Part shown: positions 36,110 through 44,935 of the stretch, piece by piece
Layout: the number at the start of each line of letters is the position of its first letter
Numbering within the stretch: position 1 is the stretch's first letter
From: Gammaproteobacteria bacterium
Lineage (GTDB): Bacteria > Pseudomonadota > Gammaproteobacteria > HK1
Assembly: GCA_021773645.1 (NCBI GenBank)
Contig: JAJFJU010000012.1
Location: forward strand, 587,629-651,628
Length of the DNA: 64,000 nt
Direction of reading: 5' to 3'
Notes under the pieces: model-generated
Database searches by the model: none
Told to the model about the DNA's origin: nothing
Seen by the model: only the letters and a program-made list of their open reading frames with translations
Made by a program: the position numbers and the translations under genes

Positions 36110-36670
36110 CTATTCCTCGGGGAGTTCGTCGTCTTTCATGTGACGCATAAGATAAAAAGATTGGGCTACCACGAAGGCGATGGTTAGCCCCAGCAGGCCG
36201 AAGAGCTTGAAGTTGACCCAGGTGTCGGTGTCAAAGTGGTAAACCACGTAGAGATTGAGACCACCCATGAGGATAAAGAAACCACCCCAAGCCAGATTGA
36301 GTCGCTTCCAGATCTCATCGGGCAGATCCAAATTGCCCTGCATCATGCGCCGGATCAGCGGTTTTTCCATCAACGCGCCGGAAATCAGAAAGGCGGCGGC
36401 AAACAGCCAGTTCACTACTGTGGGCTTCCATTTGATGAACATTTCGTCCTTGAGTAACAAGGTGGCGCTACCAAAGATGATCACTAGCCCCAAGGTCACG
36501 AGGTGGACGGTTTCCAGACGGTGGTTCTTGAACCAGGTCCAGGCCACCTGACACAGGGTGGCGACGATGATCACTGCCGTGGCCGCAAGGATGCCCTCGT
36601 GGGAATCCTCGTAGGATTTGTAAGTAATGAAAAACAGCAGGATGGGGAAAAAGTCGAATAACAGCTTCAT
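36110..36670 (-). CDS. yciB: YciB-family inner membrane septation protein (IspZ)
   Basis: 186 residues with five hydrophobic helices; the N-terminal [18 protein letters not shown] and [19 protein letters not shown] are typical of YciB/IspZ. It is an inner membrane protein linked to cell envelope synthesis and cell division. It heads the yciB-yciI-bolA-dapE gene string. The 135 bases upstream to the divergent gene at 36806 carry no clear regulatory repeat. Confidence 0.95.
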   Translation of the reverse strand: MKLLFDFFPILLFFITYKSYEDSHEGILAATAVIIVATLCQVAWTWFKNHRLETVHLVTLGLVIIFGSATLLLKDEMFIKWKPTVVNWLFAAAFLISGALMEKPLIRRMMQGNLDLPDEIWKRLNLAWGGFFILMGGLNLYVVYHFDTDTWVNFKLFGLLGLTIAFVVAQSFYLMRHMKDDELPEE

Positions 36671-36805
36671 GGATGCGGGATCTTGCTAGTAAAAAAAGGC
36701 CATTATAGCGGAATGAAGGGGCGACGCCCTGAGGCGCTTTAAAGGCCGCTGCTAAAGGCTATCCCGATGGGGTAAACTCGCGCGTTTCCTGAATAAACTG
36801 TAGCT

Positions 36806-37429
36806 ATGAGCCAATTCTTTCGCATCCATCCCGATAATCCCCAACAGCGTCTACTAAAGCAGGCGGTAGAGATTGTGCATGGCGGCGGGGTGATCGTGTA
36901 TCCCACCGACTCCTGTTATGCCATCGGCTGTCATCTCGGGGACAAGGATGCGATGGAGCGTATTCGTCGTATCCGTCAGGTGGATAAGCACCACAACTTT
37001 ACCCTGGTGTGTCGTGATCTCGGTGAGATCGCCACCTATGCCAAGGTGGATAATGCCGCCTACCGCTTGTTGCGGGCGCTGACCCCCGGGGCCTATACCT
37101 TCATCCTACGTGCCACCAACGAAGTTCCGCGGCGCTTGATGCACCCGCGTCGTCGTACTATTGGACTGCGGGTACCGGAGCATACCGTTGTGCTGGGATT
37201 GCTGGAGCAGTTGGGCGAGCCCATGATGAGCGTCACCTTATCGCTTCCGGGTGATGAACTGCCCATGACCGATGCCGAGGAGATCGAAGAGCGACTAGGC
37301 AAGCAGGTAGATTTGATTATCGATGGTGGACATTGTGGTCACGAGCCCACCACGGTGGTGAATCTCAGTACCGGCGGGATGGAGATAACGCGTCATGGCC
37401 GTGGCGATACTGGGCTGCTTAAAGATTGA
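36806..37429 (+). CDS. Threonylcarbamoyl-AMP synthase family protein (YciO/Sua5-like)
   Basis: 207 residues. GGGVIVYPTDSCYAIGCHLGDKDAMERIRRIRQ and LRALTPGAYTFILRATNEVPRRLMHPRRRTIGLRVPEH match the YrdC/Sua5/YciO fold that binds ATP, threonine and bicarbonate in t6A tRNA modification. It is closer to the YciO subgroup, whose activity is weaker or uncertain. The M50 protease gene begins 11 bases after the stop. Confidence 0.92.
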   Translation: MSQFFRIHPDNPQQRLLKQAVEIVHGGGVIVYPTDSCYAIGCHLGDKDAMERIRRIRQVDKHHNFTLVCRDLGEIATYAKVDNAAYRLLRALTPGAYTFILRATNEVPRRLMHPRRRTIGLRVPEHTVVLGLLEQLGEPMMSVTLSLPGDELPMTDAEEIEERLGKQVDLIIDGGHCGHEPTTVVNLSTGGMEITRHGRGDTGLLKD

Positions 37430-37439
37430 GGGCCCTAGA

Positions 37440-38138
37440 ATGGAGAGCCTAAGCCTTATTCAGCGTATCGCCATCTGGCTGATACCGGCGCTGTTTGCCA
37501 TCACCCTGCACGAGGTTGCCCATGGCTGGATGGCTCGTAAATTGGGCGATTCGACGGCGATGATGCTGGGAAGGCTCAGCCTCAATCCCATAAAGCATGT
37601 GGATCCCGTTGGCACCATCCTGATTCCGGGCTTATTGCTTTGGGCCGGCGGCTTCCTTTTTGGGTGGGCCAAGCCGGTACCCGTGACTTGGCAGAATCTG
37701 CGTCAACCGAAGCGGGATATGGCCTTGGTGGCGGTGGCCGGGCCAGCGGCTAATTTACTCATGGGGGCATTCTGGGTGCTGGTGATTAAGTTCGCCATGG
37801 TTGCTCCGGAAGCCCTGTTTATACTGGCTGAACCGCTGCTCTATATGGGGGTGGCGGGGATATTTATTAACAGCATCCTGATGATACTCAATCTGTTTCC
37901 CATCCCGCCCCTGGACGGAGGTCGGGTACTGACTGGTCTGCTGCCCGGGCCCTGGGCTTGGCGGGTGGCGAAGATTGAGCCCTACGGTATGCTGATTGTG
38001 CTGGCCCTGCTGATGAGTGGGCTGCTGGGAAAGATTCTCTGGCCCTTTATTTATGGGGTGCAGATAGTGCTCTCATTGGCGGCGGGGCTGCCGCCGGAGT
38101 GGTTCCAGGCCATTTTGAGCGGCCTTTTCGGTCGTTGA
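37440..38138 (+). CDS. Site-2 protease (M50) membrane metalloprotease
   Basis: 232 residues. ITLHEVAHGWMARKLG contains the HEXXH zinc motif in the first helix, and NLFPIPPLDGGRVLTGLL carries the NPxPPLDGG-type third zinc ligand. Four to six membrane helices are present and no PDZ domain, the layout of the FtsH-like or YwhC/Rip-type stand-alone S2P. The start is placed at ATG 37440; a longer frame from 37395 overlaps the preceding gene. Its substrate is unknown. It lies in the YciO-trpS-scpAB string common in gammaproteobacteria. Confidence 0.92.
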   Translation: MESLSLIQRIAIWLIPALFAITLHEVAHGWMARKLGDSTAMMLGRLSLNPIKHVDPVGTILIPGLLLWAGGFLFGWAKPVPVTWQNLRQPKRDMALVAVAGPAANLLMGAFWVLVIKFAMVAPEALFILAEPLLYMGVAGIFINSILMILNLFPIPPLDGGRVLTGLLPGPWAWRVAKIEPYGMLIVLALLMSGLLGKILWPFIYGVQIVLSLAAGLPPEWFQAILSGLFGR

Positions 38139-38164
38139 GCTAACAACATAAACGAGGAGTGGTA

Positions 38165-39388
38165 GTGAACGAGGTATTGATAGCCACGCAACACCAGCGG
38201 GTACTTTCCGGCATGCGTCCCACGGGATTGTTGCATCTGGGGCATTATCACGGCGTGCTGAAGAATTGGGTTTCCCTGCAGCATCAATATGAATGTTTTT
38301 TCTTTGTCGCCGACTGGCATGCGCTGACGACCCACTACGAAGACACCGGGATCATCGCGGAGAGTGTATGGGAAATGGTTATCGACTGGCTGGCCGCGGG
38401 CGTTGATCCGGGCGATGCGACCTTGTTTATACAGTCGCAGGTGCCAGAGCACGCGGAACTGCATTTGTTACTCTCCATGATGACCCCGCTGGGTTGGCTG
38501 GAGCGGGTGCCGAGTTATAAGGACCAGCAGGAAAAGCTACGAGAGCGGGATCTGGCCACTTACGGGTTTTTGGGATATCCGTTGCTCCAGAGTGCCGATA
38601 TTCTCACCTACAAGGCCGGGTTGGTGCCGGTGGGAGAGGATCAGGTGGCCCATGTGGAGCTGACACGCGAGGTGGCGCGGCGCTTCAATCATCTGTTTGG
38701 ACGTGAGCCCGGTTTCGAGGAAAAGGCCGAGGCGGCGATTCGCAAGATGGGCAAGAAAAACGCCAAGCTGTACCGTGAATTCCGGCGCCGTTATCAGGAG
38801 CAAGGCGAGGCCGAGGCCCGGGCGAAGGGGCAGGCGCTGTTAGAGGCTCAGCAAAATCTCAGCCTGGGTGACCAGGAACGTCTGTTTGGCTATCTGGAAG
38901 GGGCGGGGCGGGTAATCCTGCCAGAGCCGCAGTCGCTGCTAAGCCCGGCCTCGAAGATGCCGGGGTTGGATGGCCAAAAGATGTCCAAATCCTATGGCAA
39001 CACCATCAGCCTGCGGGAAGAGCCGGCGGTGGTGGAGAAAAAACTACGCACTATGCCCACAGACCCCGCGCGGGTACGGCGTACCGATCCAGGGACCCCG
39101 AGCAAATGTCCGGTGTGGCAACTACACCAGATCTATAGTGATGAGGAGGCTCAAAAATGGGTCCAGGAAGGTTGCCAGAGCGCGAGCATAGGTTGCCTGG
39201 ATTGCAAGCAGCCGGTTATTGATGCCGTGCTGGCCGAACAGGCACCTATTCGCGAACGTGCCGAGGAATATCGGGCGCGTCCCGAGGCAGTACGCGGGAT
39301 CATCGCCGACGGCAGTGAAAAGGCGCGGGAACTGGCCCGGGAAACCCTGCAAGAGGTACGTGAGGTCATGGGACTGGATTATTCATGA
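38165..39388 (+). CDS. trpS: Tryptophan-tRNA ligase
   Basis: 407 residues. RVLSGMRPTGLLHLGHYHG has the class I HIGH-type motif (HLGH), and DGQKMSKSYGN is the KMSKS motif; YPLLQSADILTYKAGLVPVGEDQ is a conserved TrpRS block. It charges tRNA-Trp. The start is GTG 38165, with GAGGAG at 38154-38159; GTG 38159 is in frame too but lies in the ribosome binding site. A 60-residue insertion between GREPGFEEKAE and the KMSKS loop (about residues 180-260) is charged and is longer than in E. coli TrpRS. Confidence 0.96.
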   Translation: MNEVLIATQHQRVLSGMRPTGLLHLGHYHGVLKNWVSLQHQYECFFFVADWHALTTHYEDTGIIAESVWEMVIDWLAAGVDPGDATLFIQSQVPEHAELHLLLSMMTPLGWLERVPSYKDQQEKLRERDLATYGFLGYPLLQSADILTYKAGLVPVGEDQVAHVELTREVARRFNHLFGREPGFEEKAEAAIRKMGKKNAKLYREFRRRYQEQGEAEARAKGQALLEAQQNLSLGDQERLFGYLEGAGRVILPEPQSLLSPASKMPGLDGQKMSKSYGNTISLREEPAVVEKKLRTMPTDPARVRRTDPGTPSKCPVWQLHQIYSDEEAQKWVQEGCQSASIGCLDCKQPVIDAVLAEQAPIRERAEEYRARPEAVRGIIADGSEKARELARETLQEVREVMGLDYS

Positions 39389-40263
39389 GCAATGGCGGCA
39401 CAAGCGAGGGCGAAAATTGTCAGCCTGAGCAGGCAGAGATGCCCTTTGCCATCGTGCAGGGTGCGCCGCTGACCGAGCTACCCAAGGATCTCTATATCCC
39501 ACCGGAGGCACTGGAGATATTTCTAGAGGCATTCGAAGGTCCGTTGGATCTGTTGCTCTACCTCATCCGCCGACAGAATTTGGATATCCTGGACATTCCC
39601 ATTGTCGAAATCACCCGTCAGTATATGGGTTATGTGGACATGATGACCTCGCTGTTGGAGGAAAGGGGGGAGGCCGTAGAGGGGCTGAGCCCGACGGTGC
39701 ATGCCCATCGTTTTGAGCTGGCGGCGGAATATCTGGTGATGGCGGCAATGCTGGCGGAGATTAAATCCCGCATGCTGTTGCCGCGTATTGCCAGCACGGA
39801 TGAGTCGGATGAGGATCCACGCGCGGAACTGGTGCGTCGGTTGCAGGAATATGAGCGTTACAAACAGGTGGCTCAGGAGCTGGATTCGTTGCCGCGCATG
39901 GGTCGGGATCGTTATGCGGTGCATATAGAAGCCCCCGATGCGCAGCCGCTAAAGCGCCATCCAGAGGTGAGCCTGGAAGATCTGAGCCTGGCTTTTGCCC
40001 GGGTGCTGGCGCGAGCAGAGCAGCTTTCCCATCATCATGTGCAGATGGAGCCACTGTCGGTACGCGAGCGCATGGCACGTATCCTAGATGCCCTGCGCCG
40101 TGACAGCTTTCTGGAATTTTCCTCTCTGTTTAGCCCGGATGAGGGTCGCCGTGGGGTGGTGGTGAGTTTCCTTGCGCTACTGGAATTACTGAAGGAATCG
40201 CTGGTGGAGCTGGTGCAGGCTCAATCCTATGGGCCCATCCACATCAAGGTGCCGAAATCGTGA
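39385..40263 (+). CDS. scpA: Segregation and condensation protein A
   Basis: 292 residues. EGPLDLLLYLIRRQNLDILDIPIVEITRQYMGYV is the N-terminal kleisin signature, EYLVMAAMLAEIKSRMLLP is the helix binding ScpB, and FLALLELLKESLVELVQ is the C-terminal winged-helix part. ScpA bridges SMC heads in chromosome compaction. It overlaps trpS by 4 bases and scpB by 4 bases. The first 40 residues before the kleisin core are unusually long and polar. Confidence 0.95.
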   Translation: MSNGGTSEGENCQPEQAEMPFAIVQGAPLTELPKDLYIPPEALEIFLEAFEGPLDLLLYLIRRQNLDILDIPIVEITRQYMGYVDMMTSLLEERGEAVEGLSPTVHAHRFELAAEYLVMAAMLAEIKSRMLLPRIASTDESDEDPRAELVRRLQEYERYKQVAQELDSLPRMGRDRYAVHIEAPDAQPLKRHPEVSLEDLSLAFARVLARAEQLSHHHVQMEPLSVRERMARILDALRRDSFLEFSSLFSPDEGRRGVVVSFLALLELLKESLVELVQAQSYGPIHIKVPKS

Positions 40264-40859
40264 GCCAGAATGAAATTCGTAACATCATCGAGGTGGCCTT
40301 GCTGGCTACCGAAGATCCCTTGAATGTTGAGCGCCTTCAGGCGTTATTTGCCAAGGGCGATCTAAAACCCGATGCCCCGACCATCCGTGCCGCGTTAGCT
40401 GAGTTACAACAGGGCAGCACGGAGCGTGGAGTGGAGCTGGTAGAAGTGGCAAGTGGTTTTCGTTATCAGGTGCGAGCCGACTATGCGCCGTGGGTAGCCC
40501 GGCTGTGGGCCGAGCGTCCGGCGCGCTATTCTCCGGCCCTGCTTGAAACCTTGTCCCTTATCGCTTACCGGCAGCCGGTTACCCGGGGTGAGATAGAGGA
40601 CGTGCGTGGCGTCAGCGTTAGCAGTTCTATCGTGCGTACGTTGATGGAGCGTGAATGGATTCGGGTGTTGGGTCATAAGGAAGTGCCTGGCCGGCCGGCG
40701 CTGTATGGCACCACACGAAAATTTCTCGATGATTTTGGCCTGCAACGCCTGGAACAGTTGCCGGCGTTGGCGGATACGCGCGATTTGGATGCGTTGCACG
40801 CCGATTTATTTTCTGAACAGGAGCGGGCCCTTGCCAACGCGCAGAAAGAAGCCGAATAG
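40260..40859 (+). CDS. scpB: Segregation and condensation protein B
   Basis: 199 residues. IEVALLATEDPLNVERLQALF, RYSPALLETLSLIAYRQPVTRGEIEDVRGVSVSSSIVRTLMEREWIRVLGHKEVPGRPALYGTT is the conserved double winged-helix core of ScpB. It binds ScpA in the SMC complex. The stop lies 29 bases past the start chosen for rluB, so the two genes overlap. Confidence 0.96.
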   Translation: MSQNEIRNIIEVALLATEDPLNVERLQALFAKGDLKPDAPTIRAALAELQQGSTERGVELVEVASGFRYQVRADYAPWVARLWAERPARYSPALLETLSLIAYRQPVTRGEIEDVRGVSVSSSIVRTLMEREWIRVLGHKEVPGRPALYGTTRKFLDDFGLQRLEQLPALADTRDLDALHADLFSEQERALANAQKEAE

Positions 40860-41757
40860 CAGAAAGTCACCATCCACGCAGTCTCCCGCTGGCGAGGAAC
40901 GTTTGCAGAAAGTGCTCGCCCGTGCGGGCCTAGGTTCCCGTCGTGAGGTGGAATCCTGGATTACCGAAGGGCGGTTAATGGTCAACGGCCAGCTCGCTAC
41001 CCTGGGGATTCGCGTGGGGCGCGATGACCGCATTCATTTAGATGGCAAGCCGCTGGCAAAGGCGGCTGGGATAGCCCGTAACGAGACTCGAGTGCTGGCG
41101 TATCACAAGCCAGCGGGAGAGGTCTGTACCCGTACCGACCCGGAAGGCCGGGCCACGGTGTTCGAGCGCCTGCCGAGGATTGATGATGGCCGCTGGATTA
41201 TTGTTGGGCGTCTCGACATCAACACCTCGGGTCTGTTGCTGTTTACTAACGATGGTGAGCTGGCCCATCGGTTGATGCATCCCTCCAGCGAATTGCAGCG
41301 CGAATACTCGGTGCGGGTGCTGGGTGAAGTCACCCAAGAGGTCCTTGAGCAACTGCGCAAGGGAGTGGAGCTCGAAGACGGCCCCGCCCATTTTGATGGC
41401 CTGCGCGATCTCGGTGGAGAGGGCGCCAATCACTGGTATCAGGTGATGCTGCGCGAGGGACGCAACCGCGAGATACACCGTATGTGGGAGACCCAGGGCG
41501 TGCGGGTCAGCCGCCTCATCCGGGTTCGTTACGGACCAATGCAGCTGCCACGTAATCTCGGCCGCGGTCGCAGTCGGGATCTGGAGCCTCATGAGCTTAA
41601 GGCCTTGATGGAGGCCGTAGATATGGCGGTGGAACCGCGGCAAAGTCCCGCGCCGCGCCGCGCCAAGACCTCCCGTGGGGCAACCCGCGGTCGTAGCTCA
41701 GGACCGCGCCCGAGCGGTGCGCCTAAAAGCCCATGGAAGTCCAAAACTCGCGGCTAG
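40831..41757 (+). CDS. rluB: 23S rRNA pseudouridine synthase (RluB family)
   Basis: 308 residues. An S4 RNA-binding domain (ERLQKVLARAGLGSRREVESWITEGRLMVNGQL) is followed by a RsuA/RluB catalytic domain with GRLDINTSGLLLFTNDGELAHRLMHP holding the catalytic Asp, and a Lys/Arg/Pro-rich tail (about the last 40 residues). It modifies U2605 region of 23S rRNA in E. coli RluB. The start is TTG 40831, supported by AGGAG at 40818-40822; the longer open frame from 40651 is the shadow of scpB. Confidence 0.9.
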   Translation: MPTRRKKPNSRKSPSTQSPAGEERLQKVLARAGLGSRREVESWITEGRLMVNGQLATLGIRVGRDDRIHLDGKPLAKAAGIARNETRVLAYHKPAGEVCTRTDPEGRATVFERLPRIDDGRWIIVGRLDINTSGLLLFTNDGELAHRLMHPSSELQREYSVRVLGEVTQEVLEQLRKGVELEDGPAHFDGLRDLGGEGANHWYQVMLREGRNREIHRMWETQGVRVSRLIRVRYGPMQLPRNLGRGRSRDLEPHELKALMEAVDMAVEPRQSPAPRRAKTSRGATRGRSSGPRPSGAPKSPWKSKTRG

Positions 41758-42414
41758 ATGGCGGCTGAAAGGCTTAGCGTCGTCTACGACACCCTTTATG
41801 CCACTTGGGGCCCGCAGCATTGGTGGCCTGCCGAGACGCCGTTTGAGGTCATGGTGGGCGCGGTGCTTACCCAGAACGCCAGCTGGAGCAATGTTGAAAA
41901 GGCCATCGTTAGGCTAGGTGCGATGGATGTGCTTGGTGCGAGTGCCATCGCTACTATGGCCAAATCCGAACTTGCGGAATTGCTTCGCCCGGTGGGCTAT
42001 TTCAACCTCAAGGCTCAACGGCTGCAGAATTTCTGTCGCTGGTATCTCTCGGCTGGCGGGTTCAAAGCCCTGTGTGCCGTGGAAACCGAAGTCTTGCGCC
42101 GGCAACTGCTTACGGTTAACGGCGTGGGTCCGGAGACCGCGGACGACATCCTTCTCTACGCCTTTGAGCGTTCGGTGTTCGTCATCGACACCTACACCCG
42201 CCGTCTGTTTTCTCGTCTTGGCCTAATCCAAGGAGATGAATCTTATGAAGCCCTGCGGGCGCTATTTGAATCGGCATTGCCAGCCGATCCGGTTTTGTTC
42301 GGCGAATTCCACGCCCTCATAGTCCGCCAAGCCAAGAATGTTTGCATGACCAATCCTGCGTGTAAGCAATGCGCCTTGAGTTCCCGCTGCTCTACAGCTC
42401 TGGATTCCATATAA
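41758..42414 (+). CDS. HhH-GPD DNA glycosylase, MagIII-like (COG2231)
   Basis: 218 residues. TPFEVMVGAVLTQNASWSNVEKAI and the HhH hairpin LLTVNGVGPETADDILLYAFERSVFVIDTYTRRLFSRLG match the endonuclease III superfamily. The catalytic Asp of the VIDTYTRR segment is present, but the Lys of EndoIII in GVGRKTA is Glu here, which suggests a monofunctional glycosylase without AP lyase activity, as in the Helicobacter MagIII-type group. The C-terminus has a [4Fe-4S] motif with C-x5-C-x2-C-x5-C instead of the usual C-x6-C-x2-C-x5-C. The start follows the rluB stop directly. Confidence 0.88.
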   Translation: MAAERLSVVYDTLYATWGPQHWWPAETPFEVMVGAVLTQNASWSNVEKAIVRLGAMDVLGASAIATMAKSELAELLRPVGYFNLKAQRLQNFCRWYLSAGGFKALCAVETEVLRRQLLTVNGVGPETADDILLYAFERSVFVIDTYTRRLFSRLGLIQGDESYEALRALFESALPADPVLFGEFHALIVRQAKNVCMTNPACKQCALSSRCSTALDSI

Positions 42415-42494
42415 AACGTATCTTATGAGCTCAAGTTTTTGATGCCTGTGGCCGCTAGGATTGATGAATAACTAAGGATTTAAAGGGGAGCGTA

Positions 42495-43988
42495 ATGGAT
42501 ACCAGTTTCACCATATCAGTGACGGATGTTTTTGTGGTCATGGGATGGGCTGCCGGCCTTTTGATGTTATTTATAGTGTTTATGTTTGTGCAGGACGTGG
42601 TGCAGAGTAAACATGCGGTGCGACGGAATTTTCCCGTTATTGGACGGATGCGCTACTTCCTGGAGCGTCAGGGTGATTATTTCCGCCAGTATTTTTTTGC
42701 CCACGATCGGGAGGAGATGCCGTTTAATCGCGCCACCCGAAACTGGGTCTATCGCACTGCCAAGGATATCAGCCCGCTCATTGGTTTTGGTTCTTCCAAT
42801 GATCTGCGTCAATCGGGCTCGGTATTATTCGTCAACGATGCTTTTCCGGTGCTTGAAGAAGATGCGAGCAATATGCCGCCGCTCGTTATCGGCCCGGATT
42901 GCCCTCATCCCTTCGAGACCCGAGGCATTCTGAATATCTCGGGAATGAGTTTTGGTGCTTTGTCGGGTCGAGCCGTGAGCGCCTTGTCGCACGGTGCGGC
43001 GCAGGCCGGAATCTGGATGAATACCGGGGAGGGTGGGCTTTCGCCTTATCATCTGGAGGGAAACTGTGATCTTATCCACCAGATCGGCACCGCTAAATAT
43101 GGTTTGCGGGATGAGCATGGCAATTTAAGTGATGAACGTATTAGGAATGTACCGGATCGGGTGCGGGCCTTTGAAATCAAGCTTTCCCAGGGGGCCAAAC
43201 CGGGTAAGGGCGGGGTGTTACCTGGCCACAAGGTGACGGCAGAGATTGCAGCCATTCGAGGAATTCCCGAGGGTAAGCCTTCAAGTAGCCCCAATCGGCA
43301 TAAGGAGATTGCCAATAATGACGATCTGCTGGATATGATTCAGCGGGTGCGTGAGGTGGGCGGCCGGCCGGTCGGTATTAAATTTGCGTTGGGCAGTGGT
43401 CGGCACTTTCGTGCTTTGTGTGAGGCCATTGTGCGGCGTGGTGCGGCCTCGGCGCCGGATTTTGTCACCGTGGACGGTTCCGAGGGTGGAACGGGTGCCG
43501 CTCCCCAAGTACTGGCGGATCACATGGGGTTACCGTTGCGAGAGTCGTTGCCAGCGGTGGTGGATATTCTGGTAGAGCATGAGCTGCGCGAGCGTGTCCG
43601 CGTGATCGCATCGGGCAAGTTGTTGACCTCGGCCAATGTAGCTTGGGCACTGTGTATGGGTGCAGATGTGACGGTTTCTGCGCGTGGGTTTTTATTTTCT
43701 CTGGGTTGTATTCAATCGCTGCAATGCCATATGGATACCTGCCCCACCGGTATTACCACCCAGAATCCCCGGCTGCAAAAAGGCTTGGATGTGGAGCATA
43801 AGGCCCAGCGGGTAGCCACCTACGCTCACTGGGTGGATCACGAGGTTAACGTGATTGCCCATTCCTGTGGATTGGAACATGCGCGACTATTTCGCCGCGA
43901 GCACGCGCGCATTGTGCAGCGGGTGGGTAAGAGTGTGGGACTTGAGGAATTGTATCCCTACCCCGAGATTAGGAGTACCAGCGCGTAG
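42495..43988 (+). CDS. FMN-binding glutamate synthase family protein
   Basis: 497 residues. One N-terminal membrane helix (about residues 10-34) precedes a glutamate synthase-type FMN barrel: NISGMSFGALSGRAVSALSHGAAQAGIWMNTGEGGLSPYH, GAKPGKGGVLPGHKVTAEIA, GIKFALGSG, DFVTVDGSEGGTGAAPQ. The segment LGCIQSLQCHMDTCPTG has C-x5-C-x4-C, the spacing of the [3Fe-4S] cluster in glutamate synthase. It lacks the amidotransferase domain and the beta subunit partner, so the reaction is uncertain. GGGGAG precedes the ATG. It is read from its own promoter region after an 80-base gap. Confidence 0.92.
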   Translation: MDTSFTISVTDVFVVMGWAAGLLMLFIVFMFVQDVVQSKHAVRRNFPVIGRMRYFLERQGDYFRQYFFAHDREEMPFNRATRNWVYRTAKDISPLIGFGSSNDLRQSGSVLFVNDAFPVLEEDASNMPPLVIGPDCPHPFETRGILNISGMSFGALSGRAVSALSHGAAQAGIWMNTGEGGLSPYHLEGNCDLIHQIGTAKYGLRDEHGNLSDERIRNVPDRVRAFEIKLSQGAKPGKGGVLPGHKVTAEIAAIRGIPEGKPSSSPNRHKEIANNDDLLDMIQRVREVGGRPVGIKFALGSGRHFRALCEAIVRRGAASAPDFVTVDGSEGGTGAAPQVLADHMGLPLRESLPAVVDILVEHELRERVRVIASGKLLTSANVAWALCMGADVTVSARGFLFSLGCIQSLQCHMDTCPTGITTQNPRLQKGLDVEHKAQRVATYAHWVDHEVNVIAHSCGLEHARLFRREHARIVQRVGKSVGLEELYPYPEIRSTSA

Positions 43989-44046
43989 CGGAGGTACTAC
44001 ATAAGGCATTGCTCTCCCCTTTACGGATGCTTCAGCCGGGCTGTAG

Positions 44047-44101
44047 GGCGGACCGTGTCCGCCTGCCTGTCTCTCCATCGCCGCGGCGGACATGGTCCGC
44101 C
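44047..44101. repeat. Inverted pair of REP-like palindromes (locus B)
   Basis: Cores at 44047-44063 and 44085-44101, each GGCGGAC-N3-GTCCGCC, are flanked outward by TAG and CTA and separated by 21 bases. The whole can fold into one long hairpin of about 21-bp arms. It lies between convergent ends of the glutamate synthase-like gene and the M23 peptidase gene, so it may also act as a bidirectional terminator. Confidence 0.88.
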
Positions 44102-44935
44102 CTACTCAAGTGGAGCCGCTAAAAACAGCGCTGGATCGACCATGGCTCGATTCAGGCTGACTCCCCAGTGTAGATGGGGGCCGGTGGCTCGGCCGGTCAT
44201 GCCTACGGCACCAATGGCCTCTCCCTGAGTCACCTGTTGCCCTGGCTTCACGTCGATGCGATCGAGGTGAAAGTAAACGGTCAGCCAACCTTGGCCATGA
44301 TCAAGAAAAATGGCCTTGCCGTTAAAAAAATAATCTCCGACGTTGATTACCGTACCAGTTTGGGCGGCCAGCACCGGGGTGCCGAGCGGCGCGGCAATAT
44401 CAAGCCCGCTATGAGGTTTTCGGGCCTGCCCGTTGAAGTAACGGCGGCGCCCAAACAAGCCGCTCACCCTGCCCTTAATCGGTTGCATCAGATCTAGCGT
44501 AGCGGGAGTCTGATCATGCCAAGTGCCCAGGGCCGCGTTAATTTCCATTTTCTCCCCAAAGATTCGATTGAGAGTCTGCTTATCCGGCGAGACCTTGTTT
44601 TTGTCCTTCAGGGTGATGTGCTGGCTGGGATAGGTCTTTGATTGCACCGTAAAGGCAATGCGGGCACTTCCTTCGTGCGTGCGAATCCGGATGATCTTTT
44701 CTCCCGGGGTGGTGGAGAGGGGAATACCCACCAGGGCACGCCAGCCTTGTTCGCTTCGAGTTACCAACAGGCGTCGGTTTCCATAGTAGGCGATAGGGGG
44801 CGTGTCGCTTTTTTTCTCAAGCTGGATAGATACGATGCCCCCCGGTACAGCCATAGTCCGGGGCAGTGGATTGGCCATGGCTCCAAGGCAGAATAGAGCA
44901 CCCAGCAGGCCAGCAATCCAAGTGTTAATTTTCAT
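44102..44935 (-). CDS. Secreted M23 metallopeptidase (LytM-type)
   Basis: 277 residues. A signal peptide (KINTWIAGLLGALFCLGAMA) is followed by a small beta domain and a C-terminal LytM domain: KPHSGLDIAAPLGTPVLAAQTGTVINVG, ending in TGRATGPHLHWGVSLN. The H-S-G-L-D and H-L-H residues are the zinc ligands, so it should be catalytically active on peptidoglycan cross-bridges in the periplasm. ATG 44935 is chosen because it opens the signal peptide; a longer frame upstream lies inside xseA. It overlaps the xseA end by 11 bases. Confidence 0.92.
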   Translation of the reverse strand: MKINTWIAGLLGALFCLGAMANPLPRTMAVPGGIVSIQLEKKSDTPPIAYYGNRRLLVTRSEQGWRALVGIPLSTTPGEKIIRIRTHEGSARIAFTVQSKTYPSQHITLKDKNKVSPDKQTLNRIFGEKMEINAALGTWHDQTPATLDLMQPIKGRVSGLFGRRRYFNGQARKPHSGLDIAAPLGTPVLAAQTGTVINVGDYFFNGKAIFLDHGQGWLTVYFHLDRIDVKPGQQVTQGEAIGAVGMTGRATGPHLHWGVSLNRAMVDPALFLAAPLE

